Shown here piece by piece: positions 8,377-16,813 of a DNA stretch of 64,000 nt (the first letter of the stretch is position 1; the number at the start of each line of letters is the position of its first letter). Where the stretch lies: the NCBI GenBank assembly GCA_963691835.1, contig OY829383.1, positions 992,001 to 1,056,000 of the forward strand. Reading direction: 5' to 3'. The stretch is from G963691835 sp963691835 (lineage in GTDB: Bacteria > Pseudomonadota > Alphaproteobacteria > Thalassobaculales > Thalassobaculaceae). The translations under genes were made by a program, and so were the position numbers. Below the pieces are notes generated by a model. That model searched no databases. It saw nothing but the letters and a program-made list of their open reading frames with translations, and was not told the origin of the DNA.

Positions 8377-9594
8377 ATGTTCGAAGTACCGCTGAAGCGC
8401 GGGCGGAAGTTCCTCAACACGCCCGGACCAACCAATGTGCCCGAGCGCGTCCGGAACGCCATGGCGCGGGCAACGATGGATCTGTCCGACCCGGAATTTC
8501 TGAACGCATCGGAGTCCTGCTTCGATGATCTGAAGTCCGTGTTCAAGACCGAGGGCGAGTGCATCATCTACATCGCAAACGGTCACGGCGCCTGGGAAGC
8601 GGCGATCGCGAACTGCCTGTCTCCGGGCGATACGGTCCTCGTCCCCGAGACCGGGAACTTCTCGAACAGCTGGGCCGACATGACCGAGTCGATGCAGGTC
8701 AACTGCCGAACGGTGATGGGTGATTGGCGGGAGCCGACGTCCCCCGAGGCGATCGGTCAGGCGCTGGCCGACGACAAGAACCATGAGATCAAGGCCGTTC
8801 TGTTGGTCCACACCGACACGGCGACCAGCATCACCTGCGATGTCCCGGCGGTCCGGGAAGCCATGAACCGGGCAAAACACCCGGCTCTTCTCATGGTCGA
8901 TACGATCGCCTCCCTCGGAACCGTGGACTATCAGATGGATGCCTGGGGGGCTGACGTGACCGTCGGGGCCTCCCAGAAAGGCCTTATGTGCCCGCCAGGC
9001 CTGGGTCTGGTGGCCATCAACGACAAAGCAAAAGCAGCCGTAAAGGCCTCGACCATGCCGCGCCGGTATTGGGACTGGGACACGCGGCTAATGACGCAGC
9101 ATTACCGCCGATACTGTGGCACCGCCCCGCAACTGGCGATCTTCGGTCTCCGCGAGTCGCTCGACATGCTCTTCGAGGAAGGGCTTGAGAACGTGTTCAC
9201 GCGCCACCGGATCCTGGCCGAGGCGACCCATAAGGCGGTCGATGTGTGGGCACAGGCCGGCGGCATTGAGCTCAATGCGCGGGACCCGAAGACCCGGTCT
9301 GTCGGCGTCACCACCATCTTGACGATGGATCCGGACTTCGACGCCTCTCAAGTATCCGTTATGTGCCGGGATGAGATGATGGTCGCCTTGGGCGGCGGTC
9401 TGGGCAAACTGAACGGCAAGGCTTTCCGCATCGGTCATATGGGCGACGTGAACGCGCCGATGATGTACGGCGCGCTCGGCGCGGTTGAGGCGACCCTGTC
9501 CTATCTGGGCATCCCCTACACGCCAGGCGGTGTGACCGCAGCAATTGAGCACATCGCTGAGTTCAAGAAGTCAGCGGGCCACTCCACCTTCTGA
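8377..9594 (+). CDS. Class V aminotransferase (serine/alanine-glyoxylate type)
   Basis: A 405-residue PLP enzyme. The ATG at 8377 follows CAGGAG and begins MFEVPLKRGRKFLNTPGPTN, the standard start of serine-glyoxylate/alanine-glyoxylate aminotransferases. The lysine of GASQKGLMCPPGLGL is the PLP-binding residue, and YIANGHGAWEAA with PETGNFSNSW forms the phosphate-binding side. It would transfer the amino group from serine or alanine to glyoxylate, linking photorespiration-like or C1 metabolism. It is flanked by unrelated genes and probably has its own promoter. I did not assign a symbol because sgaA-like and related activities cannot be separated by eye. Confidence 0.88.
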   Translation: MFEVPLKRGRKFLNTPGPTNVPERVRNAMARATMDLSDPEFLNASESCFDDLKSVFKTEGECIIYIANGHGAWEAAIANCLSPGDTVLVPETGNFSNSWADMTESMQVNCRTVMGDWREPTSPEAIGQALADDKNHEIKAVLLVHTDTATSITCDVPAVREAMNRAKHPALLMVDTIASLGTVDYQMDAWGADVTVGASQKGLMCPPGLGLVAINDKAKAAVKASTMPRRYWDWDTRLMTQHYRRYCGTAPQLAIFGLRESLDMLFEEGLENVFTRHRILAEATHKAVDVWAQAGGIELNARDPKTRSVGVTTILTMDPDFDASQVSVMCRDEMMVALGGGLGKLNGKAFRIGHMGDVNAPMMYGALGAVEATLSYLGIPYTPGGVTAAIEHIAEFKKSAGHSTF

Positions 9595-9965
9595 TCTCTC
9601 TGCCTGTCGTCTGTTTCGGCTATCGGCCTTTAGGGAGTCCCCGCCATCCAGCACGTAAAAATTGTGCTTCGATCAGTGGAGTTGTAATTGAGAGAAAGTC
9701 GAAATCATCCGTCGTTTAAATAATAATGTTATTGAGTGATCAGTAAACCACGGGCTGTTTGCTTGAAGGCCGATAGAGACCGCGAGCGAATACCCGATTG
9801 ATCAGCCAAGTAAGCTTATCGTGAGGGCAATTGATCTGAATTTGGGTTGAAATCTAGCAAATCTAGTAGCCTGTACGGATACTCAGGTTTACGATACATT
9901 AAGGAACTGGGTGATATGTTCGACGCATAAAATGTGCGGGCCCTAAAGGGAAAGAAGTACAAGAA
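9595..9965. other. 371-base intergenic region, AT-rich
   Basis: No gene is supported here. From about 9650 the sequence is far more AT-rich than its neighbours. It contains TGATCAGT twice (near 9670 and 9738, with small differences), a tandem AAATCTAG repeat (about 9851-9867) and a short GGGCCC-centred palindrome near 9939. It most likely holds the promoter and regulatory sites of the pentapeptide-repeat gene. Confidence 0.4.
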
Positions 9966-11186
9966 ATGTACGGCAGTGCAGATGTCGGGCTGACGATTAC
10001 AGCCGATTTGGCACACCGGTTGAAGGCTCACCTCGCGTTTCTGATGGGCCGCTCCGGCGGGGTCAGATTGTCTCTGAGACAAGGCAATTTCCGCGAGATG
10101 CGGGTACGGCGACTGTCGTTCCGCCGGGCCAATCTGCCTGGCTGCGATTTCTCCCGCTGCCGCGGTGAGGCGACCGATTTCCGCGAGGCCGACTTGTTCG
10201 GCGCCGACTTCTCCTGGGCCACTCTGGAGAAGGCGGATCTTTCCGGCGCGGATCTGAAAGGCGCCAACTTCTGCATGGCCGATCTGCGGGACGCGGTCCT
10301 GCGCGGTGCGGATCTCCGTCCCGGTCAGTTCGTTGCCTGGAATGACCCGACGCCCCGTCGCACACGGTTCGGTGGCGCCAATCTGCAGGGTGCCGACTTC
10401 GGCGGGGCCAAGGTCGAGCAAGTTGAGTTCGGCGAGGCATCGGCCATGGGCGCGTCCTTCCGGGACACGGTTCTTTACGCCACCAATCTGGCCGGCTCCG
10501 ATCTCACCGGTGCCGATCTGTCGAACAGCAATCTCAAAGGCGCCAATCTGATGGGGGCGACGATGGATGGCGCGGATCTCTCCGGCGCCAACCTGACCGA
10601 CGCAAATCTCCGGAACGTCGACCTCAGCCAGTGCAACCTTCGGGGCGCCAACCTGACCGGAGCAATCGTCCGGGACCCGGAAGTGCCGCTGCGGGACGAC
10701 GTCAAGTTCGCGTTGCGTCATCACAGCAAGTGGCTGGCGAGCAATGGAGAGACCGGGGCGCGCGCCGTCTTCCAGGACGCCGACCTCAGCGGCTTGGATC
10801 TGTCGGACTGCGATGTCCGGGGTGTGAGCTTCGACCGGTCGAACTTGAAGGGCTCGCGTTTCTCTCGCGCGTCTCTTGTTTTCACCAGCTTCCGGGACAG
10901 CGACCTCAGCGGAACGGACTTCTCCTTCGCGAAGATCTCTGGGGCGAACTTCGTGGGTACCGACCTGTCCGACGCCGTCTTCATCGGCGCGGATATCGGT
11001 CCGGCGGAGATTTACAATAAGGGTGGTGGACAGTCCGGCCGCCGCGCGCGCGCCGACTTCAAACGCGCCCGCCTGGTCGGCGCGGACTTCTCCGGTGCAA
11101 AAGTTGTCGACGCGGACTTCACGGAGTCGGAAATCGCCAACGCCCGGCTCAAAGCCGCCAATCTCAAGAGCTGCATCGGTCTTTAG
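9966..11186 (+). CDS. Pentapeptide-repeat protein
   Basis: A 406-residue protein dominated by A(D/N)LXX repeats, for example residues ~78-103 and again ~165-240, which fold as a right-handed quadrilateral beta-helix. At about residues 244-268 a non-repeat helical segment (VKFALRHHSKWLASNGETGA) interrupts the helix and a second repeat block follows to the C-terminus. No signal peptide, membrane segment or enzymatic domain is visible. The dense arginines at residues ~35-60 are notable. Some pentapeptide proteins mimic DNA and protect gyrase (Qnr, MfpA); nothing here proves that role. An IS element has inserted exactly in the TAG stop codon: its first base supplies the G, and the empty site would also read TAG, so the protein is unchanged. 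Confidence 0.9.
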   Translation: MYGSADVGLTITADLAHRLKAHLAFLMGRSGGVRLSLRQGNFREMRVRRLSFRRANLPGCDFSRCRGEATDFREADLFGADFSWATLEKADLSGADLKGANFCMADLRDAVLRGADLRPGQFVAWNDPTPRRTRFGGANLQGADFGGAKVEQVEFGEASAMGASFRDTVLYATNLAGSDLTGADLSNSNLKGANLMGATMDGADLSGANLTDANLRNVDLSQCNLRGANLTGAIVRDPEVPLRDDVKFALRHHSKWLASNGETGARAVFQDADLSGLDLSDCDVRGVSFDRSNLKGSRFSRASLVFTSFRDSDLSGTDFSFAKISGANFVGTDLSDAVFIGADIGPAEIYNKGGGQSGRRARADFKRARLVGADFSGAKVVDADFTESEIANARLKAANLKSCIGL

Positions 11187-11202
11187 AGCCCGTCCACAAA
11201 GT
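11186..11202 (+). repeat. IS left terminal inverted repeat
   Basis: GAGCCCGTCCACAAAGT; matches the reverse complement of the right end at 15 of 17 positions. It directly follows the TTA target copy. Confidence 0.88.
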
Positions 11203-11265
11203 CATTGAATCGTTGGAATCGTTTGTGATTCACTATCTTGTAGCGATTGATGAGGGAGCTACCAG

Positions 11266-11700
11266 ATGTGGACGAAAGAAAACCGTGCCCGTTGTGAGCG
11301 CCGGGGCCTTCGGTACCCGAGTGATCTGACGGACGAAGAGTGGTCGGTTCTGGCGCCGTTGATCCCGCCGGCCCGGCATGGCGGCCGCAAGCGGTCGGTT
11401 GACGTTCGCGCGGTGATCAATGGCTTGCTCTATGTTCTGGAGACCGGCTGCCCGTGGCGCCATTTGCCGAAGGACTTTCCGCCGAAGAGCACGGTGCATG
11501 GGTATTTCGATCTGTGGGCCTGGGACGGCACGCTCGAGCGGATGCACGATACGCTCTATGTGGCGTTGCGCGAGGCGGAAGGCCGAGAGGGGCAACCGAG
11601 CGCCGCGATTATCGACAGCCAAAGCGCCAAATCGGCGCAAAAAGGGGGGCGTCGCTTGACCCGATCGGCTATGACGCGGGCAAGAAGACGCGCGGCGTGA
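11266..11700 (+). CDS. IS5-family transposase OrfA
   Basis: A 144-codon frame beginning MWTKENRARCERRGLRYPSD, the standard N-terminus of IS427-group transposases, continuing LTDEEWSVLAPLIPP and VLETGCPWRHLPKDFPP. The first catalytic aspartate lies in IIDSQSAKSAQKGG near its end. Just after this the ribosome can slip back one base on the A5G6 run at 11639-11649 to enter the second frame. The residues after codon ~126 in this frame (RRLTRSAMTRA) are not conserved transposase sequence, supporting frameshifting as the way to a full DDE protein. Confidence 0.88.
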   Translation: MWTKENRARCERRGLRYPSDLTDEEWSVLAPLIPPARHGGRKRSVDVRAVINGLLYVLETGCPWRHLPKDFPPKSTVHGYFDLWAWDGTLERMHDTLYVALREAEGREGQPSAAIIDSQSAKSAQKGGRRLTRSAMTRARRRAA

Positions 11701-12101
11701 AGCGCCACATCCTCACTGACCATGGCGGACTGCTGCTCACGGCGGTGGTGCATCCAGCCGACATTCAGGACCGCGACGGCGCGGCCTTGGTTTTGAGCAA
11801 GCGGGTGCGGCGACGGTTTCCATTCATCGAGGTGGTCTTCGCCGATGCCGGCTACCAGGGGCCGAAAGCCGCCAAGGCGGTGGCCAAGACCGGGCCCTGG
11901 CGGCTGGAAATCATCAAGCGGAGCGACGGCGCCAAGGGCTTCATGGTGCAGGCCAAGCGCTGGATCGTCGAACGCACGCTGGCCTGGATCTCGCGCAACC
12001 GAAGGCTCGCCCGAGACTTCGAGGCGCGGGCGCGAACCGCCACCGCCTTCATCTACCTCGCCATGATCAAGATCATGGTACGCCGCTTGAAACAAACATG
12101 A
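11454..12101 (+). CDS. IS5-family transposase OrfB (-1 frame)
   Basis: The conserved part starts at about 11640 (KRGASLDPIGYDAGKKTRG) and runs to the stop at 12101. It holds the second catalytic aspartate (VFADAGYQGPKAA) and the glutamate of the C-terminal DDE motif (ERTLAWISRNRRLARDFEA). The part of the frame upstream of 11640 is a shadow of OrfA, so this region is probably expressed as the C-terminal half of a -1 frameshift product rather than on its own. Confidence 0.82.
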   Translation: MAPFAEGLSAEEHGAWVFRSVGLGRHARADARYALCGVARGGRPRGATERRDYRQPKRQIGAKRGASLDPIGYDAGKKTRGVKRHILTDHGGLLLTAVVHPADIQDRDGAALVLSKRVRRRFPFIEVVFADAGYQGPKAAKAVAKTGPWRLEIIKRSDGAKGFMVQAKRWIVERTLAWISRNRRLARDFEARARTATAFIYLAMIKIMVRRLKQT

Positions 12102-12118
12102 ACTTTATGGACGGACTC
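12102..12118 (-). repeat. IS right terminal inverted repeat
   Basis: ACTTTATGGACGGACTC, the complement of the left repeat with two mismatches, directly followed by the second TTA target copy. Confidence 0.88.
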
Positions 12119-12141
12119 TTAGACCGGGTGCCCCCTATTGG

Positions 12142-12882
12142 TCAGAGCATATGCTGACCGCCGGTGACGAAGATCTCGGTCCCGGTCACATAGGCGCTGT
12201 CGTCCGAACATAGGAAAAAGATCGCACCGGCGACGTCTCTCGGGACGCCAAGGCGATTGAGGGGAATCCTGGGAATCAGAACTTCCGTCTCCGGGGAGAG
12301 CATGGCCGTTTCGATCTCTCCGGGCGCGATCGCATTGACCCTCACACCGAGCTCGGCGAACTCGTTCGCCATCTCACGCGTCAGGGCCGTGAGTGCCGCC
12401 TTCGACGTGCTGTAAGCAGACCCCGCGAAAGGGTGAATGGCGTGACCGGCGATTGACGTGATGTTGACGATGGCCCCCTGGCCTTTATGCAGTGCGCGGG
12501 CAAATCCACGCGCCAGTCGAAGCGGCGCGAAGAAGTTCAGCTCGAAAACGCGGCGCCAGTCGTCCATGTCTCCATTGAGACATCCAAGCCGCTCCTTCGT
12601 GGCCGATTTCGGCGACCAGCCCGCATTGTTGACCAAGGCGTGGAGCGGACGGTCCCCGAGATAGGCATTCGCCTCCCTGATGAACTCGTCGAGGCTGTCT
12701 GAATCGCCAAGATCGGTGGTGATGTGCCGCGACCAGTTCGGATCCCGCCGGCAGGCATCGGGGACCGGATCGCGGGAACAGGTGATGACTTCCCAGTCCC
12801 GGCCGCTGAACATGGCCACGGTCGCGTGACCGATGCCTCGGCTCGCTCCTGTCAGAAGAACGGTTTTGCGCGTCTCATTCAT
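12142..12882 (-). CDS. SDR-family oxidoreductase
   Basis: A 246-residue classical short-chain dehydrogenase/reductase. It shows the cofactor loop TGASRGIG, the NNAG motif, the catalytic serine of ITSIAG and YSTSK, and the PGEIETAM segment after the active site. The residue after the second beta strand is an arginine (CSRD), favouring NADP(H). The C-terminus SAYVTGTEIFVTGGQHM is typical of the 3-oxoacyl-ACP reductase-like group. The substrate is unknown. It converges on the IS element; upstream on the same strand is a small unknown protein gene 115 bases away. Confidence 0.88.
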   Translation of the reverse strand: MNETRKTVLLTGASRGIGHATVAMFSGRDWEVITCSRDPVPDACRRDPNWSRHITTDLGDSDSLDEFIREANAYLGDRPLHALVNNAGWSPKSATKERLGCLNGDMDDWRRVFELNFFAPLRLARGFARALHKGQGAIVNITSIAGHAIHPFAGSAYSTSKAALTALTREMANEFAELGVRVNAIAPGEIETAMLSPETEVLIPRIPLNRLGVPRDVAGAIFFLCSDDSAYVTGTEIFVTGGQHML

Positions 12883-12997
12883 GGGACGCGACTGTAGTGC
12901 AGTTCGGCGTCAGTGGAAATCGCCCGCGAGGCGGTGGAAGAGGTCAAGCCCGACTTGCGGGCCCGCCCCCTTCCCCTTGGATACCCATACCCCCGCC

Positions 12998-13360
12998 TTA
13001 GCGCACGGAAACGACCCGAAACGTTCGCTGGACCCCATCATGTTCCGTGATGGAGACATACTCTCCCTCAATGAAGGCGTGGCGGTCGAAAGCGAAGATC
13101 GGCTCGTCCTCGTCGTCGTCCATCCCGTCGTAGTGAAACACCCATCGCCGACCCCGTGTGTGCCGGAGATGACCATTCTCGGCGGGCTCACCGCCCCAAA
13201 AACGGTCCACCGTGCATCTGTCGCGAAAAGACGGCCAAGCCGACTGATCCAGGTGACCCGTGTCGTCCAGCGGCGCATGGAACAAGTAGCCATGCGCCGC
13301 GCTGCCCTCGGGGAAGTCCGGGTTTCGGGCAAGCTCAAGCCGGATTTCCTTCATGCTCAT
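12998..13360 (-). CDS. Small conserved-looking protein of unknown function
   Basis: A 120-residue soluble protein I do not recognise. Two ATGs (13360 and 13354) follow a GGAGGA Shine-Dalgarno; the spacing fits the second slightly less tightly than the first, so either may be used. The middle is rich in His, Asp and Trp (RRWVFHYDGMDDDEDEP), and the C-terminus looks like a small beta-barrel strand pair (GEYVSITEHDGVQRTFRVVSV). It begins only 12 bases after the universal stress protein gene stops, so the two are almost certainly one transcript. Confidence 0.65.
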   Translation of the reverse strand: MSMKEIRLELARNPDFPEGSAAHGYLFHAPLDDTGHLDQSAWPSFRDRCTVDRFWGGEPAENGHLRHTRGRRWVFHYDGMDDDEDEPIFAFDRHAFIEGEYVSITEHDGVQRTFRVVSVR

Positions 13361-13372
13361 GAGTCCTCCCGG

Positions 13373-14239
13373 TCAATGCGCCATCAGGATCGGCATCCGC
13401 GCCGCAGAGACAAGATCGTCGGTCACGCCCCCCAGGAAGTATTCCCGCAGACGGCTGTGGCTGTAGGCGCCAACGATCAGCATGTCCGCGCCGCACCGGG
13501 TGGCTTCCGCCTGAAGCCGGCCCGCCACGTTGCCGTCCCGGGCGTCGAACGTCTCGACCACGGCTTCCGGCCCCCGGCGGTTGAGAGCATCCGCGATGTC
13601 CTCGGCACCATCGTCGGTCCCGATCGGCCCGTCATGGCCCGTCAGCACAACGATCTTGTCGGCATCGTCCAGCACCGTCTGCGTGACCGCAACTGCCCGG
13701 GCAGCTTCCTTGCTGCCGTTCCAGGCGACAGCGACCGTTTTGCCGCCGGGCGATGTCTTGCCCGCGGGGACCATCAACACAGGACGTCCGGTTTCCATTA
13801 TGGAGGTGTCGAGGAGAAGGTCCTCATCGCCCGCGGCGTTCTCACCGGGACGCACGACACACGTCAGATCGCATACCCGTGCCCGGCGCATTAGGGTTTG
13901 AGCGACGTCTCCGGACACTTCCTCGAAGTCCGCTGTGACGGCATTCCGGTTGCTGACATCGACCTGGACGTTGCTCTCCGCTGCCCATGCGTCGAACGCT
14001 GCTCTGGCCTTTGACCGTGCGTCTTCAACATGTTTCTCCGCGGACGCCATCACAGATTCGATCATGCCGGCGCTCATGCCTTCGGAGATCTGGGATACCA
14101 GGACGTCCTTCGGATCACGGTGAAGGTAAAGCGCGTGCACCCGTCCGTTCCTGGGCGCTGCCATTGAGTAGGCGGCGTCCAGCACAGCGGCATCGCCGTC
14201 CCGACCGAGCAGAGGTGCGAGGATTGTTTTCATCGCCAT
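13373..14239 (-). CDS. Universal stress protein (tandem UspA-like)
   Basis: A 288-residue protein when started at the ATG at 14239, which has AGAGGGG upstream; the frame extends further but without a Usp-like start. The N-terminal half begins MAMKTILAPLLGRDGDAAVLD and the C-terminal half starts KTVAVAWNGSKEAARAV and ends with GAYSHSRLREYFLGGVTDDL, the ATP-loop-like signature of the tandem UspA group. Such proteins accumulate in stress or stationary phase; their biochemical function is mostly unresolved. The gene is followed 12 bases later by the 120-residue unknown gene. Upstream lies an RTX gene on the same strand, 159 bases away. Confidence 0.85.
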   Translation of the reverse strand: MAMKTILAPLLGRDGDAAVLDAAYSMAAPRNGRVHALYLHRDPKDVLVSQISEGMSAGMIESVMASAEKHVEDARSKARAAFDAWAAESNVQVDVSNRNAVTADFEEVSGDVAQTLMRRARVCDLTCVVRPGENAAGDEDLLLDTSIMETGRPVLMVPAGKTSPGGKTVAVAWNGSKEAARAVAVTQTVLDDADKIVVLTGHDGPIGTDDGAEDIADALNRRGPEAVVETFDARDGNVAGRLQAEATRCGADMLIVGAYSHSRLREYFLGGVTDDLVSAARMPILMAH

Positions 14240-14398
14240 GGGGGATCCCCTCTGGTTTGCGGTTTCGATAGCCAAAGGAAAACACAGGAGGCCCAACAGC
14301 GAATTGACGTGGGTCAAATCGGGACATAAGGCGACAAAAAAACACGAACCGCATCGGCAAAGGCCGAAGGCTCAAACCCGGACAGGGCTCCAGAAGCA

Positions 14399-15439
14399 CT
14401 AGAAGGTGAAGTCGATATCGGCTTCGGTCAGCTCTGAGCCACCCACGATGCGGACCGTATTGGTCTGGGCATAGATCCCGTCCGTGGTGTCGGGATCAAC
14501 CTGCACAATGAGATCATCTCCCGACCCCACGAGCGTGACGTGATCCATGCTCCCGCTATACCCTTCGGCGAAAGCATTGGAGAGGTCGATCCGCTCTCCC
14601 GCTTCGAAGTCGGCGATCACGTCGACCTCCTGAAACGAGAACTGATCTCCGTCGACAAAGAACGTGTCGATTCCGCCGCCGCCATAAAGCGTATCGGCGT
14701 CCTTTACGTCCGATGAGCCGGATACGGTGCCGTAAAGGGTATCGTTCCCCAGGTTCCCGTAGAGAACATCGTCGCCCTCGCCCCCGCTGATTCGGTCTGT
14801 TCCCTGACCTCCATACACCGTGTCCGCGCCGGCGTTTCCGAAGACGGTATCATCGCCGAGATTGCCGTAGAGGACGTCCGTTGCCTCATCGCTTCGGGCG
14901 CTGCCGTTCGCATAGAGCACGTCGTTGCCCTGTCCGCCGAAAAGGGTGTCTGACCCCAACTCGCCGTACATCGTGTCCGCGCCCTTGTTGCCGTAGAGCA
15001 CGTCATCGCCGTCCTCGCCGAGCTGGCTGTCATCGCCATCTCCGCCAAAGAGCGTGTCGGCGCCCGCACTGCCGTCCAGCAGGTCGTTGCCGTCGCCCCC
15101 GACGAGACTGTCGTCGCCCGAGCCGCCGGTGATCGAGTCGTCGTCGTCATCGCCCAGCAGCGTGTCGTCGCCGGTTCCGCCATAGAGCGTGTCGCTTCCC
15201 CGGTTCCCATAAATCAGATCAGCACCGTCATCCGCGGAAACCGAGTCGTTGTCGCCCCCGCCATAAACGGTGTCGTCGTCCGCGCCGCCGAAGATCACAT
15301 CGGCGCCCTGGTTGCCGTAGATCAGGTCGTCTCCCTCGAGACCCTGAATGAAGTCGTCCTGTCCAAAGCCGTACAGCACATCAACGGTATTACTGCCGAT
15401 GATCGTATCCGGATCGATGGTACCGCTCAGAAGCGCCAT
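14399..15439 (-). CDS. RTX (hemolysin-type Ca2+-binding repeat) protein
   Basis: A 346-residue acidic protein made mainly of GGxGxDxLx nonapeptide repeats (residues ~15-265), which bind calcium and fold as a parallel beta-roll after secretion. The start at 15439 (MALLSGTIDPDTIIGSNTVD) is typical of short RTX proteins; the longer frame adds 20 non-typical residues. The C-terminal ~80 residues (IDTFFVDGDQFSFQEVDVIA onward to DIDFTF) look like a type I secretion tail. No protease or lipase domain is present. No HlyB/HlyD/TolC genes occur in the window, so its exporter must be elsewhere. At DNA level the repeats give a 27-base periodicity. Confidence 0.87.
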   Translation of the reverse strand: MALLSGTIDPDTIIGSNTVDVLYGFGQDDFIQGLEGDDLIYGNQGADVIFGGADDDTVYGGGDNDSVSADDGADLIYGNRGSDTLYGGTGDDTLLGDDDDDSITGGSGDDSLVGGDGNDLLDGSAGADTLFGGDGDDSQLGEDGDDVLYGNKGADTMYGELGSDTLFGGQGNDVLYANGSARSDEATDVLYGNLGDDTVFGNAGADTVYGGQGTDRISGGEGDDVLYGNLGNDTLYGTVSGSSDVKDADTLYGGGGIDTFFVDGDQFSFQEVDVIADFEAGERIDLSNAFAEGYSGSMDHVTLVGSGDDLIVQVDPDTTDGIYAQTNTVRIVGGSELTEADIDFTF

Positions 15440-15839
15440 GACCGTGTCCCGTCCGCTGAAATGCTGTCGAGTAAGCCTGAAAGCTAAATTTAAGTTCACA
15501 TTCTAAATATCAGACAAAGCGAATGATTTCATGGTCTCCGGGCCGAACTCCGGAAACACTAGGTTTCCCATAGGCTCCGCATTCCGTGGGAAATCTGTCT
15601 GTCAGTCTGACGGAGCGCGAATCGGGGTCCGCAAAACACAACGACCTACTCAGATTGTCAGCATAACGCCCTGCGCCATTCGAAAAGAACGCGGCAGCCG
15701 ACGCGAAGTCTTAACGAATTCTTAATGGGATGATTGGCCCGGGCGACGAAAAGCCTCGCCGCTCGGACGCCGTCGGCCATCCCAGTGTCGTCCGAGGTGG
15801 CACGTGGGACAGACGTTAGCGGACTTGCGACAAAGCGCC
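15440..15839. other. 400-base region without a gene
   Basis: Short frames here (for example 15531-15725) lack Shine-Dalgarno sequences and recognisable protein sequence. The part near 15480-15530 is AT-rich and probably carries the RTX gene promoter. A 7-bp inverted repeat TTTCCCA/TGGGAAA lies at 15564-15570 and 15587-15593. Nothing else stands out. Confidence 0.4.
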
Positions 15840-16508
15840 TCAGCCCGCCTTGGCCGGACGGGCCTCGGATTCCGGGAGCGATTTGTCGAGATAGGTCTCG
15901 ACCTCTTCCATCATCTGATCGATCTGGCCGGTAAAGAAGTGATTGGCGCCGGGAACGATCTTGTAGTCGACGATCACACCCTTCTGGTTCGACAGCTTCT
16001 CAGACAGCTTCTTGACCGAGTCCGGCGTCACGATGTCGTCCTTGTCGCCCTGAACCATGATCCCGGATGCGGGGCACGGGGCAAGGAAGGTGAAGTCAAA
16101 CATGTTGGCGGGCGGGGCGATCGACACGAAACCTGTGATCTCCGGACGGCGCATCAGCAGTTGCATGCCGATCCAAGCGCCGAATGAGAAACCGCCGATC
16201 CAACAGTAGGGCGCGTTGGGATTGTACATCTGCAGCCAATCGAGCGCGGATGCAGCGTCCGAAAGCTCGCCTTCGCCCCGGTCATAAACACCTTGGGACC
16301 GGCCGACGCCCCGGAAATTGAACCGCAGCGTGGAGAATCCGCGGGCCATGAAGCTCTGATACATGGCGTAGACGACCTTGTTGTTCATCGTTCCCCCGTG
16401 CTCGGGATGGGGGTGCAGAACCAATGCGATGGGCGCGCCTTTCCTCTTACTGTGAATGTAGCGACCCTCAAGCCGTCCCTCGGGCCCATTCATAATCACT
16501 TCAGGCAT
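15840..16508 (-). CDS. Alpha/beta hydrolase (COG2945-like)
   Basis: A 222-residue hydrolase when started at the ATG at 16508, preceded by GAGGAAG; upstream in-frame codons look non-coding. LVLHPHPEHGGTMNNKV and TLRFNFRGVGRSQG mark the alpha/beta hydrolase group COG2945. The nucleophile elbow is GGFSFGAW (serine), the acid lies in QGDKDDIVTP and the histidine in PGANHFF. The substrate is unknown; relatives are called dienelactone-hydrolase-like or peptidase-like. It is divergent from the IscR-like gene across a 305-base AT-rich region. Confidence 0.85.
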   Translation of the reverse strand: MPEVIMNGPEGRLEGRYIHSKRKGAPIALVLHPHPEHGGTMNNKVVYAMYQSFMARGFSTLRFNFRGVGRSQGVYDRGEGELSDAASALDWLQMYNPNAPYCWIGGFSFGAWIGMQLLMRRPEITGFVSIAPPANMFDFTFLAPCPASGIMVQGDKDDIVTPDSVKKLSEKLSNQKGVIVDYKIVPGANHFFTGQIDQMMEEVETYLDKSLPESEARPAKAG

Positions 16509-16813
16509 ACTTCCTCGCTGATCCGATCGTTCGCTCGCAGCGTAACAATTATGTTCTCTATATCGAATGTCCATATACCCTTGAATTATGTGTTGGTTTC
16601 TGTTGGTATGTGATTGTCTATTTGCATTTATGCTTGCTTTCGTGTAACGTTGTGTCAGTGGGTTTTTAGCATGTTGCGTATCGGGTGATTGATCCCGGAG
16701 TCTCGCAAAATGAACTCATGACCATCGGTGCCAGTCGAGATCCAGGTTCCGGGGTTTGAATGCATTCGTCGGCAATCCTGTCGGCGGGAAGCCGGATCTC
16801 GGAGGGTAAGAGC
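16509..16813. promoter_or_regulatory. AT-rich divergent promoter region
   Basis: The 305 bases between the hydrolase and the IscR-like gene hold no supported gene. About 16540-16670 is strikingly T-rich on the plus strand (several TTG/TGT runs), unlike the GC-rich surroundings, and should contain promoters in both directions. No recognisable IscR-type or iron-box site could be picked out by eye. Confidence 0.4.

Larger units (their letters stand above)
11186..12118 (+). mobile_element. IS5-family (IS427-like) insertion sequence, 933 bp
   Basis: The element is bounded by 17-bp imperfect inverted repeats (15 of 17 matching; GAGYCCGTCCAYAAAGT) and flanked by a direct TTA duplication (11183-11185 and 12119-12121). 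It has two overlapping transposase frames, the second in the -1 frame, as in the IS427/IS1031 group. DDE residues can be seen: the D of IIDSQSAK, the D of VFADAGYQG and the E of the DFEAR end (RRLARDFE). It looks intact. It sits between the pentapeptide gene and a convergent SDR gene without damaging either. Confidence 0.9.

Noticed and set aside
9816..10724. A 302-codon minus-strand frame rich in repeats
   Set aside because: It is the complement of the pentapeptide repeats, which explains its periodic look.
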